From: Streptomyces sp. NBC_00286
Lineage (GTDB): Bacteria; Actinomycetota; Actinomycetes; Streptomycetales; Streptomycetaceae
Assembly (NCBI RefSeq): GCF_036173125.1
Contig: NZ_CP108054.1
Location: forward strand, 2,232,001 to 2,296,000
DNA length: 64,000 bases
Direction: 5' to 3'
Shown here in pieces: positions 9,040-18,097 of this stretch. Each line of letters begins with the position of its first letter. Within the stretch, counting starts at the first letter, position 1. Made by a program: the position numbers and the translations under genes. The notes beneath the pieces were generated by a model. It saw only the letters and a list, made by a program, of their open reading frames with translations. It was not told the origin of the DNA and did no database searches.

Positions 9040-9960
9040 TCATTGACGGCCGCCCAGGAGCTCGGCGATCCGTAGGAATCCGTCACCCCCGTACCCCTGT
9101 CCGATGGCCCGGCGGGCCAGGCCTTCCGCCGCGCGCATCACGCCCGCGTCGATGCCGTGGGCCTCGGAGGTGTGGACGATATGGGCCATGGACGACGCGG
9201 CCGAGGTGAGGGGGTTGTCCTCGCCGGAGAAGGTCCGGTTGTCCACTTCCTCGGCGAGCTCTTCGAAGAGAGGCGGGAGTATGTCGCCGATGCCCTTGGC
9301 GAACGGCGCCAGCTGTCGTGCGGAGATCCCTTCCGCGCGGGCCACCGCCAAGGCATGGGCGTATCCCGCCATGGCGGTCCAGAAGATGTCGAGCAGCGCG
9401 ATGTCGTATGCCGCCGCCCGGCCGATGTCGTCGCCGAGGTGGGTGTGGGTGCCGCCCAACGCCTGCAGGGCAGGCTGATGCTCGCGGTAGAGGTCCTCCG
9501 GGCCGCCGTAGAGGAAGACGGTGGCCGGAGTCCCGATGGTCGTGACCGGCGTCATGATCGCACCGTCCAGGTAGCGCACGCCGTGCTCCGCCGCCCATGC
9601 CGCGGCGTCCCGGGCCCGGTCGGGCGTGTCCGCGGTCAGGTTGACCACCGTCCTCCCCTTGAGCGCGTCGGCGACCGCCTCACGGCGCAGAATGGCGTCC
9701 ACCGCGTCGTAGTTCACGACGCAGACCACGGTCAGCCCGCTCGCGACAACGGCTTCCTCGGCCGACCGGGCACTGACCGCGCCCCGCGCGACCAGCTCCC
9801 GGTCCCGGCCCGGCGTCCGGTTCCAGACCGTGGTGCGCAGGCCGGCATCCAGGAAGGCGCCCGCCAGGGATCGGCCCATGGGCCCCAGCCCGAGGACGGT
9901 GACGGCAGACTGGTCGATGTGTTCGGTGAGTTCGGTGTGCTCGGTTGTGTGTAAGGACAT
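9040..9960 (-). CDS. NAD(P)-binding oxidoreductase, imine reductase/6-PGDH-like family
   Basis: A 306-residue protein with an N-terminal Rossmann fold (VLGLGPMGRSLAGAF, residues about 20-34; VWNRTPGR as the NADP-type second-strand region) and a helical C-terminal domain like beta-hydroxyacid dehydrogenases and imine reductases (DIALLDIFWTAMAGYAHALA in the interdomain helix). Members reduce imines or hydroxyacids with NADPH; the natural substrate cannot be read from the sequence. The ATG start at 9960 has GGAGTTG upstream. It is divergent from an HxlR regulator, which is a common arrangement in which the regulator controls the enzyme gene. Confidence 0.88.
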   Translation of the reverse strand: MSLHTTEHTELTEHIDQSAVTVLGLGPMGRSLAGAFLDAGLRTTVWNRTPGRDRELVARGAVSARSAEEAVVASGLTVVCVVNYDAVDAILRREAVADALKGRTVVNLTADTPDRARDAAAWAAEHGVRYLDGAIMTPVTTIGTPATVFLYGGPEDLYREHQPALQALGGTHTHLGDDIGRAAAYDIALLDIFWTAMAGYAHALAVARAEGISARQLAPFAKGIGDILPPLFEELAEEVDNRTFSGEDNPLTSAASSMAHIVHTSEAHGIDAGVMRAAEGLARRAIGQGYGGDGFLRIAELLGGRQ

Positions 9961-10008
9961 GGCTCAACTCCGTGTAAATATCGACAACTTGCTATGAACG
10001 GGGTCAAG

Positions 10009-10359
10009 ATGACGCGCGGTCGTGCCCAGGATCCGACTGTCTGCGGGGTAACTGCCGCGATCGCCGTGATCGACGGAAAGTGGAAGACGGCTCTGCTCTG
10101 GCTGCTGGAATCCGGCCCGCGCCGTCCGGGTGAGCTGCGCCGGGAGTTGCCGGGCCTCAGCGAGAAGGTGCTGACTCAGGCGCTCCGCGAGATGGAGACC
10201 GACGGACTGGTGCACCGGGAGGTACACGATGTGCTTCCGCTGAAGACCGTGTACTCCTTGACCGCGTTCGGCCGAGAACTCTCCGAAGCGCTGGCTCCCC
10301 TCTCGGATTGGGGCTATCGCCGCTTGGAGAAGCTCGCCGAGAGCCAGTCAGCCTCCTGA
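10009..10359 (+). CDS. HxlR-family winged-helix transcriptional regulator
   Basis: A 116-residue regulator of the HxlR/DUF24 type: IDGKWKTALLWLL (helix 1 signature), RPGELRRELPGLSEKVLTQALREM (recognition helix region) and PLKTVYSLTAFG (wing). The VCGV cysteine near the N-terminus is at the place where redox-sensing members keep a conserved Cys. It is divergent from the imine-reductase-like gene, which is its likely target. I chose the ATG at 10009 because CGGGG precedes it at a usual distance; an ATG at 9994 would add five residues. The intergenic region between the two start codons is under 50 bases, so the promoters must overlap. Confidence 0.88.
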   Translation: MTRGRAQDPTVCGVTAAIAVIDGKWKTALLWLLESGPRRPGELRRELPGLSEKVLTQALREMETDGLVHREVHDVLPLKTVYSLTAFGRELSEALAPLSDWGYRRLEKLAESQSAS

Positions 10360-10446
10360 TTCATCACGCTTGCACCCACCTCTCACCAGGATCCCGCGGC
10401 CCATCGGCCGCCCTTCACCAGGTTCGCCCGGCTGACGCCCGCCGCC

Positions 10447-10472
10447 AAGTACCCACAAAAAGGTGGGTACTT
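10447..10472. promoter_or_regulatory. 10-bp inverted repeat between convergent HxlR and LysE genes
   Basis: AAGTACCCAC (10447-10456) and GTGGGTACTT (10463-10472) are perfect inverted copies with a six-base A-rich loop. Position between two convergent stops suggests a terminator, but the spacing and A-rich centre also look like an HxlR-type operator. Confidence 0.5.
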
Positions 10473-10515
10473 CGGGTCCTGAGGCAGGTGGTGACTCCGG
10501 CCTCCAGCGCGCGTA

Positions 10516-11139
10516 TCAGTTCTCCAGCGCCAGCCGTGCCCCCAGAAGCAGCAGTACGCCTCCGGAGACTTGCTCCAGTCGGCGCCGCACCCCGGCGCGG
10601 GACAGCACCGCCTTCATCCGGCCCACGAACCACACGTACAGGCCGTAGTAGCCGACCTCGAAGACCGCCCAGAGCGCGGCGAGCGCCACCATGGTGGGCA
10701 GATGCGGCGCCCCCTCGGGCACGAACTGCGGCAGGAAGGACATTGCGAAGATCGCCGCCTTGGGGTTGGCGAGATTGAGCAGCAGCCCGCCCCGGTAGGA
10801 GGACCAGCCGCTCTGCTCGACGGCTTCCTCTCCGCCCGCGTCCGCCGTGACCTTGGCGTGGCGCGCCTGCCACAGCGTCTGCACGCCGAAGACGACGAGT
10901 ACGACGGCGCCGACGATGCGCATCACGTCGTACGCCACTTCCGATGCCGCCAGTAGCGCCGTCAACCCGAACGCGGCGAAGATCCCCCAGATGAAGACGC
11001 CGGTTTCGTTGCCGAGCACGGTCAGGAAGCCGGAACGTCTGCTGCGGATCGACTGCTTGATGATCAGTACGGTGCTCGGGCCGGGCGAGGCGGCGATGAG
11101 CAGACAGGCGCCGAGGAAGGCGAGCAGGGTGCTGAGCAT
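10516..11139 (-). CDS. LysE/RhtB-family amino-acid exporter
   Basis: A 207-residue membrane protein with six predicted hydrophobic segments. The family signature is at the N-terminus (LLIAASPGPSTVLI). Members export basic amino acids, homoserine, threonine or related metabolites; the substrate is not predictable. The ATG start at 11139 begins directly with the first membrane segment. Its C-terminal end is duplicated as a broken fragment at 8907-9022, so the region has seen a duplication followed by loss or by insertion of the imine reductase/HxlR pair. Confidence 0.92.
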   Translation of the reverse strand: MLSTLLAFLGACLLIAASPGPSTVLIIKQSIRSRRSGFLTVLGNETGVFIWGIFAAFGLTALLAASEVAYDVMRIVGAVVLVVFGVQTLWQARHAKVTADAGGEEAVEQSGWSSYRGGLLLNLANPKAAIFAMSFLPQFVPEGAPHLPTMVALAALWAVFEVGYYGLYVWFVGRMKAVLSRAGVRRRLEQVSGGVLLLLGARLALEN

Positions 11140-11340
11140 GGGGCCATCGTCGTCGGCTGGCGGGTGCGGGGCCAGTTGTTTTCCCGGGCCTGGTTCGACG
11201 GGCGTACACCGTGGTGTCGGCGATCCGACAGCCCCGCTTCACCGTCAACCCTCGAGAAACCCCAACCCCCTTGTGGGGGCGGCGTCTACGCGCAGAGACT
11301 ACGGGAGTTCACGTGTTCCCCCTCCTCCTCCGGAGCCCCG

Positions 11341-12612
11341 ATGAACCACCCCAGACCGCAGCGTCCACCGTTCTCGCGCCGTGCCGCGCTCGCCGGTCTT
11401 GCCGGTGCCGCGTTGGCCGGTACGACGGCGTTCAGTGCGAACGCGTCCGCCGCGACCGCGAACTCGTACCGGCGGACCATCCGTTTCGCCACCTTCAACG
11501 CCTCGTTGAATCGTGGGACCGAGGGCGCACTCGTCAAGGACCTGTCCACGCCGGACAACCAGCAGGCGCGGAACGCCGCCGAGACGATTCAGCGCGTCGA
11601 CCCGGACGTACTTGTGATCAACGAGTTCGACTACGACGAGGACGGCACGGCGGCCCGGCTGTTCCTGCGTAACTACCTCGCCGTCGGGCAGAACGGCGCG
11701 AAGCCGGTCCGTTATCCGTTCCGCTTCACCGCGCCCGTGAACACGGGTGTGGCCTCCGGCGTGGACCTCGACGGCAAGAACGGTGCCGTCACCACGCCGG
11801 GCTCGGATGCGTACGGGCAGGACGCGTTCGGGTACGGCTGGTTTCCCGGGCAGTACGGGATGCTCGTGCTCTCCAAGTACCCGATCGACGTCCGGGCGGC
11901 CCGTACGTTCCAGCGCTTCCTGTGGAAGGACATGCCGGGGAACGTCATGCCGCCGGGCTACTACAGCGAGGAGGCCCGGGCGATCTTCCGGCTCTCTTCC
12001 AAGAGCCACTGGGATCTGCCCATCCGGCTCGGCCCCGGCCGGTCCTCCACCGTCCACTTCCTCGTCTCGCATCCCACTCCGCCCAGCTTCGACGGCCCGG
12101 AGGACCGTAACGGCCGTCGCAATCACGATGAGATCCGCCTCTGGGCGGACTACATCGGCGGTCGCCGCCGTAGCGCGTATCTCTACGACGACAAGGGTGT
12201 ATGGGGCGGTCTGCGGCCCGGCGCGCGGTTTGTGATCGCGGGTGATCTGAACGCCGACCCGCACGACGGCGACAGCTACGACAAGGCCATCCTTCAGCTC
12301 CTCGACCACGAGGCGGTCAACCTGCCCGCCACGCCTCCGGCCGCTCGCGGCGGCGTCGAGGCGGCCCGTCTCCAGGGCGGCGCCAACGCCACCCACACCG
12401 GCAACCCGGCTTACGACACCGCCGACTTCAACGACAACGCCCCCGGCAACCTCCGCGTCGACCACGTCATCCCGTCCCGCGGCCTCGTCCCGGCCGGGAA
12501 CGGGATCTTCTGGCCGACGCCGGACGATCCGCTGTACCGGTTGGTCGGCGGCGGGGCCGACGTCCCGACGTCGGACCACCGGCTGGTGTGGCAGGACGTA
12601 CGACTGGGCTGA
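11341..12612 (+). CDS. Tat-secreted endonuclease/exonuclease/phosphatase-family protein
   Basis: A 423-residue exported protein. The first 35 residues are a twin-arginine signal (SRRAALAGLAGAALAG) followed by an AxA-type site (ANASA). The mature part has the EEP fold: TFNASLNRG as the first strand with a metal-site Asn, NEFDYDEDG with the metal Glu, GDLNADPHDG with the Asp and Asn of the active site, and SDHRLVW with the catalytic Asp-His. Substrates in the family range from DNA to sphingolipids and phosphoesters. An extracellular nuclease or phosphodiesterase role is the best reading. The ATG at 11341 is preceded by a weak purine stretch. Confidence 0.88.
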   Translation: MNHPRPQRPPFSRRAALAGLAGAALAGTTAFSANASAATANSYRRTIRFATFNASLNRGTEGALVKDLSTPDNQQARNAAETIQRVDPDVLVINEFDYDEDGTAARLFLRNYLAVGQNGAKPVRYPFRFTAPVNTGVASGVDLDGKNGAVTTPGSDAYGQDAFGYGWFPGQYGMLVLSKYPIDVRAARTFQRFLWKDMPGNVMPPGYYSEEARAIFRLSSKSHWDLPIRLGPGRSSTVHFLVSHPTPPSFDGPEDRNGRRNHDEIRLWADYIGGRRRSAYLYDDKGVWGGLRPGARFVIAGDLNADPHDGDSYDKAILQLLDHEAVNLPATPPAARGGVEAARLQGGANATHTGNPAYDTADFNDNAPGNLRVDHVIPSRGLVPAGNGIFWPTPDDPLYRLVGGGADVPTSDHRLVWQDVRLG

Positions 12613-12715
12613 GGGGCACCCGGGCACCCTGCGGGGCACTCCTTCCACATCCCCAGGTCGTGTCAGACCCGTGCCGTACCTTGGCTGAATGGGGACGGGG
12701 AATGGGGGGAGTGCC

Positions 12716-14497
12716 GTGTCGGAGTCGGATACCGAGGCGTCCAGCGAGGCGTCCGTGTCGAGCGATGTGCCGCCGTGGCGGCTGTTGCTCGGCTATGTGC
12801 GGCCGCATCGCTGGGCGTTGTTGGGCGGGGCCGTTCTGTCGTTGATGACGGGGGCCACCGGGCTCGCCTTGCCGTTGGTGGCCCGGGGGTTGATCGAGGA
12901 TCTGCAGCACGACCGGGCCATCACCGGGGCGTTGCTGGTCATGTCCGCACTCGTGGTCGCGAATGCCGCGATCGGCGCGCTGGGTGGCTTCGTACTGCGG
13001 TACACCGCCGAGTCGGTGGTCCTCGGCGCGCGGCGCGCGCTGGTGTCGCATCTGCTGCGGCTGCGTATCGCCGCCGTCGACCGCAGCGAACCCGGCGATC
13101 TGATGGCCCGGATCACCTCCGACACCACACTCCTGCGCGAGGTCACCACGGATTCGCTGGTCGGCATAGGTACGGGCGGACTGACCCTCGTCGCCACGCT
13201 CGTGATGATGGGGGTGGTCGACCCTGTGCTGTTCGCCGTCACCCTGGGCGTGGTGGTCGGCGCGGGTGTGGTGATCGGAGTGATCGTGCCCCGTATCAAC
13301 CGGGCCAGCAGACAGGCGCAGAACGCGGTCGGGGCGATGGGTGCCGCTCTGGAGCGGACTCTGGGCGCGCTGCGTACGGTCAAGGCGTCCGGGGCCGAGC
13401 ACCGTGAGGAGCAGGCCGTGCACGCCGCCGCCCAGGAGTCGTGGCGGCAGAGCGTGAAGGCCGCCAAGTGGTCGGCGCTGGCCGGGAACACGGCCGGTCT
13501 GTCGATGCAGGTCGCGTTCATCACCGTGCTCGCGGTGGGCGGGGCGCGGGTCGCGACGGGTGCCATCGACATCGGCACGCTGGTCGCGTTCCTCCTGTTC
13601 GTCTTCTACCTGATGTCGCCGATCCAGCAGGTCGTGGGCGCCGTCGCCCAGTACCAGACGGGCTCGGCGGCCCTGGCCCGGATAGAGGAGGCCCGCCGCC
13701 TGCCCGCCGAACCGGCGAGCGCCCCCGCGCCACTGCCCCTCCCCGGCGCCGAACCCGCCGCGGTCGCCTTCGAGAACGTCCGCTTCCGGTACGCCGACGA
13801 CCTCCCGTACATCCACCACGGCGTGACCTTCACCGTCCCACCGCGCGGCATGACCGCCTTCGTCGGCCCGTCCGGCGCGGGCAAGACCACGGTCTTCTCC
13901 CTCATCGAGCGCTTCTACGACCCTTCCCAGGGCCGGATCACCCTGGACGGCCGGGACCTCGCCGACTGGGACGTGTCCGAACTCCGTTCAGCCATCGGTT
14001 ACGTGGAACAGGACGCCCCCGTCCTCTCCGGCAGCCTCCGCGACAACCTCGCACTCGGCAACCCCGACGCAGACGAGGCCGATCTCCTCCGCGCCCTGAA
14101 GACCACCCGCCTCGACACCCTCGTCGACCGCCTGCCGAACGGCCTGAACACCCTGGTCGGCCACCGAGGCACCAAGCTCTCCGGCGGCGAACGCCAGCGA
14201 GTCGCCATAGCCCGCGCCCTACTACGCCGCCCCCGCCTACTACTCCTCGATGAGGCCACCAGCCAACTCGACGCGGTCAACGAATCGGCACTACGCGACA
14301 CGGTCGCCGACGTAGCCCGCACAACCACGGTCCTGGTAGTCGCCCACCGCCTCTCCACGGTCACCATGGCCGACCGAATAGTCGTCATGGACGCAGGAAA
14401 GGTACGAGCCGTAGGCACCCACCGCGAACTGGTGACGGCGGATCCCCTCTACGCCGAACTGGCGGCCACCCAGTTCCTGGCATCGACGGACGCCTGA
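12716..14497 (+). CDS. ABC exporter, fused membrane and ATPase domains
   Basis: A 593-residue half-transporter of the MsbA/MDR type: six membrane helices over about residues 20-310, then an ATPase domain with Walker [11 protein letters not shown]-loop GYVEQD, signature LSGGERQR, Walker B LLLLDEAT and switch VVAHRLST. It would act as a homodimer unless a partner exists elsewhere. I chose the GTG at 12716 because GGGGGGA is five bases upstream; an ATG at 12689 is in frame but has no such site. Substrate unknown. Its 3' end is followed by 635 non-coding bases with dispersed repeats. Confidence 0.93.
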   Translation: MSESDTEASSEASVSSDVPPWRLLLGYVRPHRWALLGGAVLSLMTGATGLALPLVARGLIEDLQHDRAITGALLVMSALVVANAAIGALGGFVLRYTAESVVLGARRALVSHLLRLRIAAVDRSEPGDLMARITSDTTLLREVTTDSLVGIGTGGLTLVATLVMMGVVDPVLFAVTLGVVVGAGVVIGVIVPRINRASRQAQNAVGAMGAALERTLGALRTVKASGAEHREEQAVHAAAQESWRQSVKAAKWSALAGNTAGLSMQVAFITVLAVGGARVATGAIDIGTLVAFLLFVFYLMSPIQQVVGAVAQYQTGSAALARIEEARRLPAEPASAPAPLPLPGAEPAAVAFENVRFRYADDLPYIHHGVTFTVPPRGMTAFVGPSGAGKTTVFSLIERFYDPSQGRITLDGRDLADWDVSELRSAIGYVEQDAPVLSGSLRDNLALGNPDADEADLLRALKTTRLDTLVDRLPNGLNTLVGHRGTKLSGGERQRVAIARALLRRPRLLLLDEATSQLDAVNESALRDTVADVARTTTVLVVAHRLSTVTMADRIVVMDAGKVRAVGTHRELVTADPLYAELAATQFLASTDA

Positions 14498-14550
14498 CGG
14501 TCCATCTGACGCAACGGAAGCGCCTCTTCACGGGGGCGCGGCCGTGGCAT

Positions 14551-14634
14551 GTGCGGCTCCGCCGCGGGGCGCGACCACCGCCCCGTAAGGGGCGCGGGGA
14601 ACTGCGCGACCAGCCACGACGCACCCGCAGCCGC
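14551..14634 (+). repeat. Dispersed Streptomyces intergenic repeat, copy 2
   Basis: GCGGCTCCGCCGCGGGGCGC followed by AAGGGGCGCGGGGAACTGCG and CGACCAGCCACGACG; nearly the same as copy 1 and adjacent to copy 3. Confidence 0.75.
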
Positions 14635-14680
14635 GACACGCAGTGTCACCCACCACCCCCTGGCGGGCCTGGGGCGCAGC

Positions 14681-14765
14681 CCCCCACGCGGCGGAGCCGC
14701 ACATTGATACAGCCGGGAAGGGTCGGGATCGGGGAACTGACCAGCCACGACGGGCCCGCAGCCGC
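14681..14765 (+). repeat. Dispersed Streptomyces intergenic repeat, copy 3 (diverged)
   Basis: A degenerate copy: GCGGCGGAGCCGC, then GGGGAACTGACCAGCCACGA with four bases of the core deleted, then the GCCCGCAGCCG tail. It is tandem with copy 2. Confidence 0.65.
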
Positions 14766-15042
14766 ACCGCCCCTCCCACCGAACGCGATGCGGAACGCCG
14801 GTACGGAATGACGGGACGAGCCCGGACCGAGCGGCGGAAAGCGGTGTCTTCCGGTCCTCAACTGGGCGCCCCGTAGGGGGATCTCGGGCAGGGATCGAGG
14901 GTTTTCCCCGTATCCGGAGGAGCGAGACCCCGCCTACTATTCGAACACAGCTGACCCACAGGTCACCCCCGTAAGGGTCGCTCGCATCTGGCTGGCCGCC
15001 GCGTGTTCTCGATCGCACTGTCTCTTCGATCGCACCCCCCGC

Positions 15043-15060
15043 CGCTTCGACGTCGAAGCG
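15043..15060. promoter_or_regulatory. 18-bp perfect palindrome upstream of the S8 protease
   Basis: CGCTTCGACGTCGAAGCG is a perfect palindrome 72 bases before the protease start, so it is either an operator or a 5'-leader hairpin. Two direct copies of TCGATCGCAC lie just upstream. Confidence 0.55.
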
Positions 15061-15132
15061 ATTCGAACGCTGCTCCGTGTTGCGTAGCGCTGGGCGCCTC
15101 GCCCCGGAGCCGGCCCCGAAAGGCACACACTC

Positions 15133-16935
15133 TTGCGTACTCCACGCTCCGCGAGACGGACCCTGATATCCGTCACCGCGATATCCGCGACGCTGCTGGC
15201 AGGCACCGCCACCTCGGTCGCCGCCGCCCCCGCCGAGAAGACCAAGGCTGCCGCCGCCGAGCAGGCCACGGCCGCCGCCTCCGCCGTGGCCGCCCCGGCC
15301 GAGCGGCTGATCGTCGGCTACAAGTCCGGCGCCAGCGAGGCCAGGTCGAACAAGGCCGCCGGCGAAGACGCCGAGGCCAAGGGCAAGGACGCGGGCGAGA
15401 ACCTCGACTTCCAGCGCCGCCTCGGTACCGGCGCCGCGCTCGTCGACCTGGGTAAGAAGCTGAGCAAGGCCGCGGTCGCCGACGTCGTCGCCGAGTACCA
15501 GGCCGACCCGCAGGTCGCGTACGTCGTGCCGGACCGCCTCAACAAGCCCCTCGCGGACCCGAACGACACCGAGTACAGCAAGCAGTGGGACCTGTTCGAG
15601 ACCACCGCGGGCATGCGCGTGCCGGGTGCCTGGGACACCACCACGGGCAGTGGCGTCACCGTCGCCGTGATCGACACCGGCTACGTCGCCCACTCCGACC
15701 TCGCCGCGAACATCGTCGGCGGCTACGACTTCATCGCCGACCCCGCGGTCGCGGTCGACGGCAACGGCCGTGACAGCAACCCGGCCGACCCGGGCGACTG
15801 GTACGCGGACGGCGAGTGCGGCCAGCCCGAGGGCAGCACCTCCTCCTGGCACGGCACTCACGTCGCGGGCACCGTCGCCGCCGCCACCAACAACGGCAAG
15901 GGCATCGCGGGCATCGCGTACAACGCGAAGATCTCCCCGGTCCGCGTCCTCGGCAAGTGCGGCGGTTACGACTCCGACATCATCGACGCCATCACCTGGG
16001 CGTCCGGCGGCACCGTCTCCGGCGTGCCCGCCAACACGAACGTCGCCAAGGTCATCAACATGAGCCTCGGCGGTGGCGGCGCCTGCACCAGCGCCACCCA
16101 GACCGCGATCAACAACGCCGTCAACCGCGGCACCACGGTCGTCGTCGCGGCGGGCAACAGCAACGCCAACGCCGCCAACTTCTCCCCGGCGAGCTGCAAC
16201 AACGTCATCTCCGTGGCCGCGCTCAACCGTGCCGGCTCCCGGACGTACTACTCCAACTTCGGTTCGACCGTGGACATCGCGGCCCCCGGCGGCGAGACCC
16301 GTACCACCACCGCCAACGGCATCCTGTCCACGCTGAACTCCGGCGCGCAGGGCCCGTCTTCGGAGTCGTACAACTATTACCAGGGCACCAGCATGGCCGC
16401 CCCGCACATCGCGGGCCTCGCGGCGCTGGCCAAGTCGGCGAAGTCCTCGCTCACCCCGGCCCAGATCGAGTCCGCGATCAAGACCAACTCGCGTGCTCTG
16501 CCCGGTACTTGCTCGGGCGGCTGTGGTGCGGGTCTGGCCGACGCGGCCAAGACGGTGCAGGCGGTGAGCGGGTCCGACGGCTCCACGGGTGGCACCACCT
16601 TCACCAGCACCTCGGCCGTCTCCATCCCGGACAACGCCGCGGCCGTCGAGTCCCCGATCGCCGTCACCGGCCGTACGGGCAACGCCCCCTCGGCTCTCCA
16701 GGTCGGCGTGGACATCACCCACACCTACCGCGGTGACCTGGTGATCGACCTGATCGCCCCGGACGGGACGGCGTACCGCCTGAAGTCCAGCGGCTCGGAC
16801 TCGGCCGACGACGTCAAGACCACGTACACGGTCAACGCGTCCAGCGAGACCGCCAACGGCACCTGGAAGCTCCGCGTCCAGGACGTCGCTTCCGCCGACA
16901 CCGGCCGGATCAACAGCTGGAAGCTGACCTTCTGA
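15133..16935 (+). CDS. Secreted subtilisin-family (S8) serine protease with P-domain
   Basis: A 600-residue pre-pro-protease. A signal peptide covers about residues 1-32 (SARRTLISVTAISATLLAG, then AAA), followed by an inhibitor-I9-type propeptide ending near residue 135. The catalytic triad is Asp in VAVIDTGY, His in SWHGTHVAGT and Ser in GTSMAAPHIAGLA; the oxyanion Asn is in VVAAGNSN. From about residue 480 there is a P/HomoB-type beta-sandwich (SIPDNAAAVESPIAV, THTYRGDLVIDLIAPDG, LRVQDVASADTG), as in kexin-like proteases. The TTG start at 15133 has GAAAGG about ten bases upstream; no ATG or GTG fits. A strong hairpin downstream ends the transcript. Confidence 0.95.
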   Translation: MRTPRSARRTLISVTAISATLLAGTATSVAAAPAEKTKAAAAEQATAAASAVAAPAERLIVGYKSGASEARSNKAAGEDAEAKGKDAGENLDFQRRLGTGAALVDLGKKLSKAAVADVVAEYQADPQVAYVVPDRLNKPLADPNDTEYSKQWDLFETTAGMRVPGAWDTTTGSGVTVAVIDTGYVAHSDLAANIVGGYDFIADPAVAVDGNGRDSNPADPGDWYADGECGQPEGSTSSWHGTHVAGTVAAATNNGKGIAGIAYNAKISPVRVLGKCGGYDSDIIDAITWASGGTVSGVPANTNVAKVINMSLGGGGACTSATQTAINNAVNRGTTVVVAAGNSNANAANFSPASCNNVISVAALNRAGSRTYYSNFGSTVDIAAPGGETRTTTANGILSTLNSGAQGPSSESYNYYQGTSMAAPHIAGLAALAKSAKSSLTPAQIESAIKTNSRALPGTCSGGCGAGLADAAKTVQAVSGSDGSTGGTTFTSTSAVSIPDNAAAVESPIAVTGRTGNAPSALQVGVDITHTYRGDLVIDLIAPDGTAYRLKSSGSDSADDVKTTYTVNASSETANGTWKLRVQDVASADTGRINSWKLTF

Positions 16936-16983
16936 AGGGCCTGAACGAAGGCCTGACAAAGGGCCTGATGAAGGGCCTTCAGG
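16932..16983 (+). repeat. Short degenerate tandem repeat after the protease stop
   Basis: Four imperfect copies of a unit like AAGGGCCTGA run across the protease stop codon and downstream, with unit lengths of about 13-15 bases. Probably replication slippage; function unknown. Confidence 0.45.
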
Positions 16984-17030
16984 CGAACTGCTGCTGAGCT
17001 TCTGGCAGCTTCAGACCGCCACCCCCCACA

Positions 17031-17064
17031 GGGGCGGCCGACGCGAGCGGGCGTCGGCCGCCCC
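17031..17064 (+). terminator. Terminator of the S8 protease gene
   Basis: GGGGCGGCCGACG (17031-17043) pairs perfectly with CGTCGGCCGCCCC (17052-17064) around an eight-base loop, about 95 bases after the protease stop. Confidence 0.75.
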
Positions 17065-17154
17065 GCCCTTCGTTTCGCAGACGGATACTTTCGGCGGTTG
17101 TTTTCATTCCGACGCCGGTTGGCGGAACGTGCACGTCCGGGACACGATGCCCCC

Positions 17155-17832
17155 ATGAAGGGTGATCTGTTTTCCAGCGAGTACATGGTGCAGCCCGCCA
17201 CCACCGTGGGCATGAGCGTGCAGAACGCCAAGTCGATCCGGTACATGGTCAACGGCGAGATGCTGGCGCGGCAGGGGGCGATGATCGCGTATCGGGGCAA
17301 CCTGCAGTTCGAGCGCAAGGGCCAGGGCGTCGGCGGCATGCTCAAGCGCGCCGTCACCGGGGAGGGGCTGGCGCTCATGGCGGTCCGCGGGCAGGGAGAG
17401 GCCTGGTTCGCGCAGGAGGCACAGAACTGCTTCATCGTCGACATCGACCCCGGCGACGTCTTCACCGTCAACGGCCGCAACGTCCTGTGCTTCGACGCCT
17501 CCCTGCAGTACGAGATCAAGACCGTGAAGGGCGCGGGCATGACCGGCGGCGGCCTCTTCAACAGCGTCTTCACCGGGCAGGGCAGGCTCGGCCTCGTCTG
17601 CGAGGGCAATCCGCTGGTCATCCCGGTCTCGCCGCAGTACCCCGTGTACGTCGACACGGACGCGATCGTCGGCTGGACCGCCAACTTGCAGACCTCGCTG
17701 CACCGTTCGCAGTCCATCGGTTCGATGCTGCGGGGTGGCTCGGGGGAGGCGGTGCAGTTGGTGTTGCAGGGGGAGGGGTACGTGGTGGTACGGCCTAGCG
17801 AGGCGACTCCGCAGAAGCCGCAACAGCACTGA
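17155..17832 (+). CDS. AIM24-family protein
   Basis: A 225-residue protein of the AIM24/DUF124 family (TRAP-like beta-roll). Features: repeated glycine-rich strands (MIAYRGNLQFERKGQG, GLALMAVRGQGEAWFAQEA), the FIVDIDPGDVFTVNGRNVL core, and a C-terminal GEGYVVVRPSE strand. Bacterial members have no settled biochemical role; some are near stress or tellurium-resistance genes. I chose the ATG at 17155 (MKGDLFSSEYMV), since the in-frame extension upstream has no family similarity. It is a single gene, terminated by a perfect hairpin at 17926-17965. Confidence 0.9.
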   Translation: MKGDLFSSEYMVQPATTVGMSVQNAKSIRYMVNGEMLARQGAMIAYRGNLQFERKGQGVGGMLKRAVTGEGLALMAVRGQGEAWFAQEAQNCFIVDIDPGDVFTVNGRNVLCFDASLQYEIKTVKGAGMTGGGLFNSVFTGQGRLGLVCEGNPLVIPVSPQYPVYVDTDAIVGWTANLQTSLHRSQSIGSMLRGGSGEAVQLVLQGEGYVVVRPSEATPQKPQQH

Positions 17833-17925
17833 TACGTGGCCCTTACTACCAGGGGCTCGGCCCCTCGGACCCCTGCTGGGGGCTCCGCCCCCAGACCCCC
17901 TGTATCGGCCTGACGGCCTCGTCCT

Positions 17926-17965
17926 CAAGCGCCGGACGGGCTGAGATCAGCCCGTCCGGCGCTTG
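17926..17965. terminator. Perfect 19-bp inverted-repeat terminator
   Basis: CAAGCGCCGGACGGGCTGA (17926-17944) and its exact complement TCAGCCCGTCCGGCGCTTG (17947-17965) are separated by only GA. It lies between the convergent AIM24 gene and LAxTG pseudogene and belongs to a terminator type dispersed in Streptomyces genomes. A shorter GGGGGC/GCCCCC hairpin precedes it at about 17876-17893. Confidence 0.8.
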
Positions 17966-18019
17966 GGGTATCTGCGGCGCGGCCGCTGCTAGGTGCTTCG
18001 CTGCGCGGCATCTTGCGGT

Positions 18020-18066
18020 CCGTTGTGGCTGGTCGCGCAGTCCCCCGCGCCCCTTAAGGGGCGCTC
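18020..18066 (-). repeat. Dispersed Streptomyces intergenic repeat, copy 4 (reverse)
   Basis: The complement of the GGGGAACTGCGCGACCAGCC unit: TGGCTGGTCGCGCAGTCCCC followed by GCGCCCCTTAAGGGGCGC. It lies just past the end of the LAxTG pseudogene. Confidence 0.7.
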
Positions 18067-18097
18067 CCCGAACCGTGGCGGATTTCGCCGGGCCTGC

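Larger units (their letters stand above)
14498..15132. other. 635-bp intergenic region with two dispersed repeats and the protease leader
   Basis: The left half holds two copies of the dispersed repeat (listed separately). The right half is the promoter and leader region of the S8 protease: direct repeats TCGATCGCAC at 15009-15018 and 15026-15035, and an 18-bp perfect palindrome at 15043-15060. No small gene was recognised. Confidence 0.6.

Noticed and set aside
14449..16959. Very long open frame on the minus strand opposite the S8 protease gene
   Set aside because: It arises from the GC-rich third positions of the protease gene; its translation is low-complexity Arg/Gly/Asp/Val sequence with no domain, while the plus strand has a full protease with signal peptide.
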